Virus record (IMG/VR): IMGVR_UViG_3300036760_001167
Coordinates: 42,511-106,510 of that record
Strand: one strand, 5' to 3'
DNA length: 64,000 nt
Origin: a virus
Of the stretch, positions 15,995 to 22,982 are shown piece after piece; positions within the stretch are counted from its first letter, which is position 1, and the number at the start of each line of letters is the position of its first letter. The notes beneath the pieces were generated by a model. The model had not been told where the DNA came from, made no database searches, and saw nothing but the letters and a program-made list of their open reading frames with translations. Position numbers and translations under genes: made by a program.

Positions 15995-16034
15995 GCCCGG
16001 CCTCGCGGCCGGGCTGGCGCGGTGGCAACCGCGC
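15995..16034 (-). terminator. Paired hairpins after the SSB-like gene
   Basis: Two perfect stems side by side: an 8-bp stem with a 4-base loop (15995-16014) and a 7-bp stem with a 4-base loop (16017-16034). There is no U-run, so this may be an attenuator or mRNA-stabilising structure. Confidence 0.45.
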
Positions 16035-16039
16035 GTCCC

Positions 16040-16681
16040 CTAGAAGCCGACCTTGTCGGTGCCGCGCTTCGCGACCGCGCGCGGCTTGCGCGCCGACTTC
16101 TTCTCCGGCTCCGGCTCCGGCTCGTCGTCCGCGCCGGCCTCCTCGGCCTCGGCCTCCTCGGCCTCGCGGCGGAGGCGCTGCGCCTTCGTCTCGGGCTTCG
16201 CCTCCGGCTCGGCCGCGGCCTCGTCGTCGTCGTCGTCGTCGTCGTCGTCCGGGTCCTCGAACGACTCGCCGAGCGGCCGCGTCTCGAGCAGCTCCTGCGA
16301 GCCCTTGTACTGGCCCTTCGCCTGGATGCCGAGGCGCGCCGTCAGCTTGACGCCGTCCATGGCCTCCATGATCGCTTCCATCTCGTCGTCGCCCTCGAGG
16401 TCCTCGTCGACCTCGCGGAGCACGGAGAAGAACCCGCGCGCCTTCTTCTTGAACCAAAACTGCGCCTTCGTGTTCTCCTCCGCCGGGAAGTTCAGGCTGA
16501 CGGACGTGACGCTCTTCGCGTCCGGCCCGTCGAGGACCTGCAGGTCCATGAAGACGGTGAACGACCCGTCGTCCTTCATCTCGCCAGCCTTGCGGACCTC
16601 CAGCACCTCGACGTCGTAGACGTCGACCGGCAGCGGCTTCCCGCTCCCGTCGTCCTCGGTCTTGATGTAGCCCCTGGTCAC
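16040..16681 (-). CDS. Possible ssDNA-binding protein (DUF669-like)
   Basis: 213 residues from a GTG overlapping the LAGLIDADG gene. The first 130 residues (GYIKTEDDGSGKPLPVDVYD onward) are beta-rich and resemble DUF669 proteins. The tail begins with nine or so Asp in a row, then Glu/Ala/Lys repeats, like the acidic tail of an SSB, but ends basic. Its place directly after a Sak4-like ATPase supports a recombination or SSB role. Function inferred. Confidence 0.6.
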   Translation of the reverse strand: MTRGYIKTEDDGSGKPLPVDVYDVEVLEVRKAGEMKDDGSFTVFMDLQVLDGPDAKSVTSVSLNFPAEENTKAQFWFKKKARGFFSVLREVDEDLEGDDEMEAIMEAMDGVKLTARLGIQAKGQYKGSQELLETRPLGESFEDPDDDDDDDDDEAAAEPEAKPETKAQRLRREAEEAEAEEAGADDEPEPEPEKKSARKPRAVAKRGTDKVGF

Positions 16682-16992
16682 TTGTGTCCTCCTTCTCGCA
16701 GCACCTCTGCCGCGCGCGATCGGCGCCGCTGCCCCAGACCGTTCCAGAGCATCGCGACCACCGCCTGCACCTTCTCCAAGCCGTCGGCCTTCCACTCCCA
16801 CCGCTGGAAGTTGCCGTGTCCCAGGTACGGTCCGTACGGCCCGTACACCTTGCCGATGCCGACCGCCGCGCAGAACCTTCGAACGACGTCCTCATCGTTC
16901 ATGGTCAGGGCGGCGCGCGGAGCGGTTCCGCGCATCAGGGTGAAGCAGCCTTCACCTTCGAACAACCCGCCCGCCCAGCACAGCTCGTTCAT
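16678..16992 (-). CDS. Small LAGLIDADG-type homing endonuclease
   Basis: 104 residues starting MNELCWAGGLFEGEGCF, the single LAGLIDADG helix with its acidic catalytic residue. Single-motif forms act as dimers. It sits as a free-standing gene between the Sak4-like and SSB-like genes with 4-bp overlaps, an intergenic homing position. Confidence 0.75.
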   Translation of the reverse strand: MNELCWAGGLFEGEGCFTLMRGTAPRAALTMNDEDVVRRFCAAVGIGKVYGPYGPYLGHGNFQRWEWKADGLEKVQAVVAMLWNGLGQRRRSRAAEVLREGGHK

Positions 16993-17825
16993 GCCTTGGC
17001 CGTCTCCGCGTCGGCCTTCGCGCGCTCGGCGAGCGCGGCAGTGATGTCCTCCATCATCGTCACCAGCGTGTTCCGCCAGCCGATGTCCTCGTCGTAGGTC
17101 ACGTCGACCCAGCCGTCGAGGAAGGTGTGCGTCCGGTCCTTCGCCTGCACGTTGTCCACCGGCCGCACGTGCAGCCTGTGCTCGATCGTCCCGCCCGGAC
17201 CCTCCGGCGTCTCGAGCCGCAGCATCCCGACGATGTCGACGAAGCCCGCGAGGGTCTTCGCGAGCTGCCCCTGCACGTACGGGACGAGCTTGACCTCCTC
17301 CTGGCCGCGCTCGGCGGTGCCCGCGACGAACGCGACGCACTGGACCGGCTTCACGACGTTGTACTTCAGGTCGCGCATCGACCGGATGAGCGCCTCGCTC
17401 TTCCGGAACAGCACGCCCCAGTCGTCCCACTCCATCTTCTCGGAGCCGGCGACCTCGTCGACGATCCTCTTCTGCACCTCGCTCAGCGAGTCGACGATCA
17501 CGGAGGTGAACCCGTGCCTCCCGCGGTTCAGCCACTGCGCCGTCTGCCGCACGTCCTCGAGGCCGCGCACGCGGACGACGCACGTGTCCCACGTGCCGTC
17601 GGCCTTGGGCGGCGCCTCCTTCGGGTTCTCCCAGATCACCTTGCGGCCGAAGGTGAACTCGCTGCCTCCCTCGGCGTCGAGCACGAGCCGCGGCGCGGGC
17701 GCGGTCTGCGCCAGCCACGACTTCCCAGTTCCCCAGTCGCCGTGGATCAGGATCGTCAGCGGCCGGAGCGCGGGCGCCGCGGCCGCCCTCCTACGTGCTG
17801 GTGCCTCCGTGCCTGTCGAGGCCAT
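16989..17825 (-). CDS. Sak4-like RecA-fold ATPase
   Basis: 278 residues. Walker A GDWGTGKS lies near residues 29-36, then LVLDAEGG, and a Walker B-like VIVDSLSEV near 109. This matches phage Sak4/RecA-core recombinases (AAA_24 type). It would load on ssDNA and promote annealing or strand exchange with the SSB-like protein and the nuclease at 18985. The ATG overlaps the upstream gene by about 35 bp. Confidence 0.8.
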   Translation of the reverse strand: MASTGTEAPARRRAAAAPALRPLTILIHGDWGTGKSWLAQTAPAPRLVLDAEGGSEFTFGRKVIWENPKEAPPKADGTWDTCVVRVRGLEDVRQTAQWLNRGRHGFTSVIVDSLSEVQKRIVDEVAGSEKMEWDDWGVLFRKSEALIRSMRDLKYNVVKPVQCVAFVAGTAERGQEEVKLVPYVQGQLAKTLAGFVDIVGMLRLETPEGPGGTIEHRLHVRPVDNVQAKDRTHTFLDGWVDVTYDEDIGWRNTLVTMMEDITAALAERAKADAETAKA

Positions 17826-18060
17826 CGCCTCCCACCCCCTTCTCGTCCGGCCTGTCGCCGGTCCCCTTCACGTACCCGTACCGCCAGCCCGTGGCGAGCG
17901 TCACGTGGATCGACTCCTCCGCCGCGCCCATCTCGCGCAGCACGCCCGCGACCTCGTCGACCAGCCCCGCGAGCTCCAGGACCCGGCCCTTCAGCGTGAC
18001 CGGGTCGACGTCGTGCAGCGCGATCGGCCGCTCGACGTTGCGCGTTACCTCGAGCCTCAT
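17791..18060 (-). CDS. Hypothetical protein
   Basis: 89 residues starting MRLEVTRNVERPIALHD, mixed alpha/beta, Gly-rich at the end. ATGA overlap upstream and a longer overlap with the Sak4-like gene. Not recognised. Confidence 0.65.
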   Translation of the reverse strand: MRLEVTRNVERPIALHDVDPVTLKGRVLELAGLVDEVAGVLREMGAAEESIHVTLATGWRYGYVKGTGDRPDEKGVGGDGLDRHGGTST

Positions 18061-18359
18061 CCGCGCAGGTGGTCGTCGTGCGCGTCGAGCTCGCCGTCGT
18101 GCGGCCCGCCCGTCCGCGCGCCGACGGGCGGCAGGACCATCTTGTGCCGCACGCCCGCGTCCACGTGGACCAGGTTCGGCTCGTCGAAGGTCGACGCCTC
18201 CGGCTTGCCGTCCTTGTCGGCGCGCTCCAGCGTCACGCGCCGGCAGCCCTGCATGTACTCGTGGTGAGCGGTGTCGATGCCCTCGAAGCCCGTCACCACG
18301 TCCGCGTAGCGCTCGCCCAGGACCGCGTCGCCGTTGCCGATGGTCTCGTTCCCTCCCAT
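18057..18359 (-). CDS. Conserved-looking phage protein
   Basis: 100 residues. ERYADVVTGFEGIDTAHHEY and MQGCRRVTLERAD resemble a widespread small phage protein of unknown role. A GGGAGG ribosome site lies seven bases before the ATG. Confidence 0.75.
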   Translation of the reverse strand: MGGNETIGNGDAVLGERYADVVTGFEGIDTAHHEYMQGCRRVTLERADKDGKPEASTFDEPNLVHVDAGVRHKMVLPPVGARTGGPHDGELDAHDDHLRG

Positions 18360-18395
18360 GCCTTGCCTCCCTCGCCTCGGGTGCCCGTTCTGGCT

Positions 18396-18414
18396 GCCCA
18401 CGGCCTCCGTGGGC
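18396..18414 (-). terminator. Hairpin between operons
   Basis: Perfect 8-bp stem GCCCACGG/CCGTGGGC with a 3-base loop, between the stop at 18455 and the next gene's start. No U-run on the minus strand; terminator or attenuator. Confidence 0.4.
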
Positions 18415-18454
18415 CCGTTTCGTGCTTCCGGTGCCGGCTCGCCCGCCGGCGGCC

Positions 18455-18766
18455 TCAGCCGCGCGGCAGCGCCTCCAGGCGGTCCATCGCGTTCGCCGCC
18501 GCGTGCGTCATGTCCGCGTCGCCGCTGTCCAGCGCCTTCTTCAGCGCCGCAAGCGCCGACTGCCGGACCTCGTCCAGCGTCACTCCCTCGCCCATCCCCG
18601 TCACCTCCTCGAAGTAGTCCGGGACCTCCGAGAACAGCCAGTGCACGAGGCAGCCCGCGTGGCAGAAGGCCAGCGCGTCCTCGGCCGCGTTGCTGCCCGG
18701 CGTCATCAGCCAGGCCCAGTCGAAGTCGACGGGGCTGCCGGCGCCGCACCACTCGCAGGCGGTCAC
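18455..18766 (-). CDS. Hypothetical protein with Cys motif
   Basis: 103 residues from GTG. CEWCGAG at the start and FCHAGCLVHWLF suggest a zinc-bound N-terminal domain, followed by a helical tail. Not recognised. Confidence 0.7.
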   Translation of the reverse strand: MTACEWCGAGSPVDFDWAWLMTPGSNAAEDALAFCHAGCLVHWLFSEVPDYFEEVTGMGEGVTLDEVRQSALAALKKALDSGDADMTHAAANAMDRLEALPRG

Positions 18767-18942
18767 GGCCGCGCCTTCAGGATCTCGCCGAGCGCGATGA
18801 TCGCGTGGGTCAGCGCGACGCTCGCCAGCGCGGCCGCGCCCTCCGGCGTCTTCACCGAGTGGTCGGCCGACAGGTCGTCCTCGTACCGCTCGACCTTATC
18901 GAGCAGCGCCTCCGCCTTCGCCAGGTGCTCGTTGCCGCTCAT
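18763..18942 (-). CDS. Small helical protein
   Basis: 59 residues, MSGNEHLAKAEALLDKVERY then ALASVALTHAIIALGEIL. GTGA overlap downstream. The pattern resembles small phage helical proteins of unknown role. Confidence 0.7.
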   Translation of the reverse strand: MSGNEHLAKAEALLDKVERYEDDLSADHSVKTPEGAAALASVALTHAIIALGEILKARP

Positions 18943-18984
18943 GCCGCGACCTTCATCTTGTGGAGCTCAAGCAGTCCATCTCGC

Positions 18985-19932
18985 TCATCGCTTCTCCAGG
19001 AGTTGGTAGCGCTCAAGCGGGTCGGACTCCTCGAACTCCTCAGCCAGCACGTACTCCACGTCGCTGCCGTCGTCGAAGAGCGGGCAGACAGTAAAGAACT
19101 GGCAGTCCCAGCGGCACGTCGTCGTCGGGTTCGGCGGGACCAGCGAGTGGTGGTCCTCGCCGTCCTCCAGCCGCGCCTCCAGCTCCTGCATCTCGCGGCC
19201 GATCCCGACGAAGTGCTTCCAGTGCGAGCGGAGCTGCTCGCGGTTGTGCTGGACCTCGACGCGCTCGTAGAACGGCGGGTTGGCCCGCGCGGTGCGCTTC
19301 ACCTTGCGCAGCATGTTCAGCACCGCGCCCACGACCTTCGGGTTCTTCACGCCCTTCGCGATCTCCTCCAGCAGGAGGATGAGCTCGTACGTCAGGAGCT
19401 GGCGGTCCATGCGCGCGATCGCCGGCAGGTCGGTGAAGTTGCCCACCGTCTTGTGCTCGAGGATCGCCTTCCACTTGTCGCGCATCACGACGAGCCCGTC
19501 CATCTTCGCGCGCAGCGTGATCTCCGCGCGCCACAACACGCCCTCGTCGGCGGGCGCGAGCACGACCTCCGCCTCGCGCTCCGGCTCGACGGCCGCGAGC
19601 TGGTAGTCCTTGCCCGTCTCCTCGAGGTCGGCGAGGTAGCCCTCGACCATGATCGACGCGAGGTCCTCGTCTTTGTAGATCTCCTCCGCGTGGTCCGGGT
19701 GCAGCGCCGCCATCGCCTCCGCGAACTCGCGCACGTGCGCCGCCGGGTCCTCGAGCCGGCCCGCGTACCACTCGGCGAGCGCGTCGTGGACCATGTTCCC
19801 GACGTCGCTCGGCGAGTTGTACTCCGCGGGCCTGGCGAGGCGGCGGACGTAGCGCAGCCACCACCGGCGCTTGCACCTCTGGTAGTCCTTCACCGTCGAC
19901 TGGGTCAGGACGAGCGGCTCGCCGACGGTCAC
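18985..19932 (-). CDS. Cas4/RecB-like PD-(D/E)XK exonuclease
   Basis: 315 residues from GTG. YQRCKRRWWLRYV near residue 18 and the C-terminal CRWDCQFFTVC give the four Cys of an AddB/Cas4-type iron-sulfur cluster. GNMVHDALAEW and ILEHKTVG form the nuclease core. It likely resects DNA ends for the Sak4-like recombinase. Stop lies 43 bp before the next gene. Confidence 0.85.
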   Translation of the reverse strand: MTVGEPLVLTQSTVKDYQRCKRRWWLRYVRRLARPAEYNSPSDVGNMVHDALAEWYAGRLEDPAAHVREFAEAMAALHPDHAEEIYKDEDLASIMVEGYLADLEETGKDYQLAAVEPEREAEVVLAPADEGVLWRAEITLRAKMDGLVVMRDKWKAILEHKTVGNFTDLPAIARMDRQLLTYELILLLEEIAKGVKNPKVVGAVLNMLRKVKRTARANPPFYERVEVQHNREQLRSHWKHFVGIGREMQELEARLEDGEDHHSLVPPNPTTTCRWDCQFFTVCPLFDDGSDVEYVLAEEFEESDPLERYQLLEKR

Positions 19933-20255
19933 GCGTCCGCCAGTCCGAGCATGCGGGCGGACGGGTCCTCGATCTCCTCGAGCTGCTCCTCGTTGGAGCG
20001 CGGGTCGTCGAAGTCGAAGTCCTCGCACGGGTTCCGCGGGTACGCGGGCTCGAAGTCCAGCCCGAGCACCGGCCCGCAGTCGAGGATCTCCAGGTGCGGA
20101 AGCGGGGCGGTCGTCGGCCCGACGTCGAACAGCTCGAGCCGCGCGACGCCGTGCTCCGGCAGCAGCGCCAGCTCCTCGGCGTCGGTGACGTTCGCGGCGG
20201 GCGCGTCCTCGCCGTCCCCTCGGCCGTGCCGCCCCGCGTAGATGATCTCGCTCAT
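19929..20255 (-). CDS. Acidic hypothetical protein
   Basis: 108 residues starting MSEIIYAGRHGRGDG. The end is rich in Asp/Glu (CEDFDFDDPRSNEEQLEEIE). Not recognised; operon partner of the exonuclease by GTGA overlap. Confidence 0.65.
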   Translation of the reverse strand: MSEIIYAGRHGRGDGEDAPAANVTDAEELALLPEHGVARLELFDVGPTTAPLPHLEILDCGPVLGLDFEPAYPRNPCEDFDFDDPRSNEEQLEEIEDPSARMLGLADA

Positions 20256-20350
20256 CCCTCGTCCTCGTCCATCGCGTCCACGTCGTCCGGGATCATCTCG
20301 TCGACCGACTCGATGTCCTCGATGTCGACCTCCTCGATGTCGCTGTCCAC
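20252..20350 (-). CDS. Tiny acidic peptide
   Basis: 32 residues from GTG with a strong AGGAGG site seven bases upstream and an ATGA overlap downstream. About half the residues are Asp or Glu. It could be a DNA mimic or a small adaptor. Confidence 0.6.
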   Translation of the reverse strand: MDSDIEEVDIEDIESVDEMIPDDVDAMDEDEG

Positions 20351-20437
20351 GCCGATCCTCCTGAGCTCCCGTGCACCACGCGCTCGATCTCGCCGCGCGT
20401 CAGGTCGGTCTTCGGGCCGTTCTCGTCGTCGCCGTCG

Positions 20438-21103
20438 TCAGAACCCCGCCCGCTCGTTGTAGGTCGCCTCCCCGCACGCGCACGTCCAGAGGATCACGCC
20501 GCTCGGCAGCCGCTGGCTCGTCGCGCCGTCCTGGTAGGAGAAGGAGTGCCTGTGCGCGTGGCGCGCGGCCTCGTCCATGTCGTCAAGCGTCGCGGCGACC
20601 GCGCGCGACTCCGCGTCCTTCTCCAGCGCCTCGAACCGCTGCGCGCCCGCGGGCGTCAGGACCGCGCCGCCCTCGGCCATGACGACGAACATGCCCTCCG
20701 GCACCGCGTCGTCGGCGGCAACCGCCCGCCGCAGCGCGTCGACGTTCGAGACGAGCTCCGCGTCGAGCCGCTCCTCGAGGTCCATGCCGCACATGACGTT
20801 CCACACGACGGCGGCGCCGTGGTCCTCCGTGACGTCGCTCCCCTCGCCGTCGAGCTCGCGCTCGCCGGAGAGCCACGCGATCAGGTGCCTGAACGCGCAG
20901 TCCTGGAACTCCAGCAGCTCCCCGCGCGTCTCGGCCTTGCGCCAGTTGTCCGCGCCGTACGCCTCCGCCCCGGCGGTGTAGTGGTCGGCGACGCGGCGGA
21001 GCGAGGTGCGCGGGATGAGCGTGTACCGCGGCTTGCCCGCCGCGCTGTCCCTGTGGAACCCTGACGGGAACTCTCGCATGCTGCCGGAGCCCTGGATCGT
21101 CAC
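20438..21103 (-). CDS. DUF5664-type (dATP/dGTP diphosphohydrolase N-terminal-like) protein
   Basis: 221 residues from GTG. GKPRYTLIPRTSLRRVADHY, YGADNWRKAE and DHGAAVVWNVM match the DUF5664 pattern, annotated in databases as a dATP/dGTP diphosphohydrolase N-terminal domain. The C-terminal 45 residues form a separate Cys module (WTCACGEATY) that recurs in the protein at 25415-25642. Activity not provable from sequence. Confidence 0.7.
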   Translation of the reverse strand: MTIQGSGSMREFPSGFHRDSAAGKPRYTLIPRTSLRRVADHYTAGAEAYGADNWRKAETRGELLEFQDCAFRHLIAWLSGERELDGEGSDVTEDHGAAVVWNVMCGMDLEERLDAELVSNVDALRRAVAADDAVPEGMFVVMAEGGAVLTPAGAQRFEALEKDAESRAVAATLDDMDEAARHAHRHSFSYQDGATSQRLPSGVILWTCACGEATYNERAGF

Positions 21104-21135
21104 GCCTTGACCCTCCCTGGTCGCCCTCGCTGCTT

Positions 21136-21141
21136 ATCTTA
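21136..21141 (-). promoter_or_regulatory. TAAGAT -10 box
   Basis: In the context GGGGTAAGATAAGC, about 30 bp before the GTG of the DUF5664-type gene, with a GGGAGG ribosome site between. Confidence 0.5.
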
Positions 21142-21181
21142 CCCCGGCCGGGCGCGGTCCCGCCTCTTCCGCCGCAGTGTC

Positions 21182-21661
21182 TCAGGGCGGCGAGGCCCAC
21201 GGTCCCCAGCCGCCGCGTCGGACCATGAACGCGGCGACCCAGACGTTCAGGTACGGGTCGAAGACGTTGCTCCTCCACCGCGTCGCGAAGTCGCGCAGGT
21301 ACGGCGCGATCCAGCTCCTCGGCATGTACTCGCGGAGCCGCCCGAGCCAGTAGTCCATCTGGTGCTGGAAGACGCCCGCGCTCCCGCTCGGGTTGTACGC
21401 GGACGGGCAGTAGTGCGACTCCCGGTCCGCGACGTGCTCCGCGTACGGGACCGACTCTCCGATCCACGCGAACGCGCAGTCCACCAGGTTCTCCGTGTGC
21501 CGCTGCCTGGTCGCGAGCGGCGTCGCGCCGTCGTCGTTCTCCCCGTTGTGCCAGCCGCTGCACGGGCCCCGCCAGGGTCCGCGCTCCGCGGCGCTCGCTT
21601 GGTTCGCCTGGCCCGCGGCGAGAGTCGCCGCGACCAGCACTGCGGTCAGGAACTTCCTCAT
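21182..21661 (-). CDS. Secreted transglycosylase-like protein
   Basis: 159 residues with a clear signal peptide (MRKFLTAVLVAATLAAGQAN, cleavage after ASA). The mature part has HVADRESHYCPSAYNPSGSA, the catalytic-Glu and Gly/Ser pattern of lysozyme-like lytic transglycosylases. Two to three Cys may form a disulfide. It probably acts on peptidoglycan outside the membrane. It stands apart from the lysis genes at 58.8-60.4 kb. Confidence 0.7.
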   Translation of the reverse strand: MRKFLTAVLVAATLAAGQANQASAAERGPWRGPCSGWHNGENDDGATPLATRQRHTENLVDCAFAWIGESVPYAEHVADRESHYCPSAYNPSGSAGVFQHQMDYWLGRLREYMPRSWIAPYLRDFATRWRSNVFDPYLNVWVAAFMVRRGGWGPWASPP

Positions 21662-21759
21662 GGCTTCGCACCTCGCTTCGTCGTTGGCGGCCCGGCTTGG
21701 GCCGTTCGGCTACGCGGTCTGTCTGAGAGGCCTCACCTCCTAGGGTCGGGCGGTCTGGC

Positions 21760-21939
21760 TTACCTTCGCGACGCGGCGGCGCGCTTGTTCTTCGCGCGCC
21801 TCCTAGAGACGGAGCGCACGCGCGCGGGGACGTTCCGCGCGGGCGTGTCCGGGAACGCGTCGTGGACCTTGCGGCTCAGGCGGCGCGCCTTCATGGCGCC
21901 GCCCTGGGCCTTGAACGTCAGCGTCTTGGGCCACCTCAC
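21760..21939 (-). CDS. Small very basic protein
   Basis: 59 residues from GTG with about 20 Arg/Lys; a nucleic-acid-binding role is plausible. GTGA overlap with the upstream gene. About 98 bp to the secreted enzyme gene hold an imperfect hairpin and no gene. Confidence 0.65.
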   Translation of the reverse strand: MRWPKTLTFKAQGGAMKARRLSRKVHDAFPDTPARNVPARVRSVSRRRAKNKRAAASRR

Positions 21940-22295
21940 GCGGCGCTCCTGTGCCTGCGCTCCGCGCGGCGCTGCGCCCTGGCCTCCGACTCGGCGCGGC
22001 CCTCGGCCTGCCGCACGAGGTGCGTCGTCGACCTGGCCGTCAGCTCGGTCCGGCTCCGCTTGCGGATCTTCCGCGCGCGGCGCGGCAGCATCGCGCGCGC
22101 CATCTCCCGCGACGCGGCCCGGTTCGGCCGGAGCTCCGCGCGGATCTGCGCGCGCACCTCGTCCGCCCTCTTGCGGCGGAGCTTTCGGGACAGGCCCGAG
22201 AGCCTGTTCTCCGCGACCTCGTTCCTCGCCTTGTCGCGCTCCTCCTCGGCCCGCTTCGCGAGCCGCCTGGCGTTCTGCTTCCCCGCGCTGCTCAT
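21936..22295 (-). CDS. Basic helical protein
   Basis: 119 residues, MSSAGKQNARRLAKRAEEER, strongly helical and Arg-rich throughout. Could coat or bind nucleic acid. Not recognised. Confidence 0.65.
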   Translation of the reverse strand: MSSAGKQNARRLAKRAEEERDKARNEVAENRLSGLSRKLRRKRADEVRAQIRAELRPNRAASREMARAMLPRRARKIRKRSRTELTARSTTHLVRQAEGRAESEARAQRRAERRHRSAA

Positions 22296-22741
22296 GCCCT
22301 CACCTCCAGGTCCAGGTTCCCGTCCACGATCTGCCGGAAGAACTCGGCCGCCAGGTCGCGGTTGTCCGCGTCGTTCCACCAGAGGTTCACTCCGCTCGGG
22401 TGCGGGCACACCGCCACCCAGCGCTCGCGGTGCCGGCGCCACTCCAGGTACTCGTACCGCGCGCGGGGCAGCCCGAACGCCGCGGCGACGCGCGTCCCGA
22501 TCAGGACCAGGTGGACGCGCCGCGGGACTCGCCGGAGCAGCCGCTCCGCGGCGGGCCGCGCGAGCTCGAGCGGGAACGCGGAGCCCTTGCCGCTCGGGCC
22601 AGGCCACTCCTTCAGCAGGTTGGTTCGCGCGATCTCCCGCGCGCCGAGCTGTGCGAGGCGGCCGCCGGTGAACGTCGTGTTGGCGCGCTTCCCCTGGCCC
22701 CGGCGGTTCGGGGCCTCGCCCACGATCAGGAGCTCGGTCAC
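22292..22741 (-). CDS. Uracil-DNA glycosylase superfamily-like protein
   Basis: 149 residues from GTG. VGEAPN near residue 8 and CPHPSGVNLWWND near 113 correspond to the two active-site motifs of UDG-fold proteins (GExPG and HPS). It may remove uracil or another altered base. The family is diverse, so the substrate is open. Confidence 0.65.
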   Translation of the reverse strand: MTELLIVGEAPNRRGQGKRANTTFTGGRLAQLGAREIARTNLLKEWPGPSGKGSAFPLELARPAAERLLRRVPRRVHLVLIGTRVAAAFGLPRARYEYLEWRRHRERWVAVCPHPSGVNLWWNDADNRDLAAEFFRQIVDGNLDLEVRA

Positions 22742-22947
22742 GTCGCTCGGACCTCCAGCGCCTCGCGCTCGCGCCGGTGCGCCGCGGTGTGCCGCTCGAT
22801 CGCGCCGGCGCGGCTCAGGAACAGCACGAGCTCGGCGCGGTGGTGTCGGTCCATGTGGTCGTGCTGCTCGATCCTGGTCGCCTCGTCCGCGAACCACTCC
22901 GCATGCGGGAGCGGCGCCCTCGTGCCCATCGGCTTGCCCCTGGCCAT
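22738..22947 (-). CDS. Small His-rich protein
   Basis: 69 residues with a GGAGGAGG ribosome site. Contains HDHMDRHHRAEL and HTAAHRRERE, suggesting metal binding. Not recognised. Confidence 0.65.
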   Translation of the reverse strand: MARGKPMGTRAPLPHAEWFADEATRIEQHDHMDRHHRAELVLFLSRAGAIERHTAAHRREREALEVRAT

Positions 22948-22982
22948 CAGTCCTCCTCCGTTGGTCCGGTGAAGCGGCGAGA

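Noticed and set aside
18939-18990. Eleven-codon frame between the exonuclease and the next gene
   Set aside because: Starts inside the exonuclease stop and encodes no plausible protein; treated as spacer.
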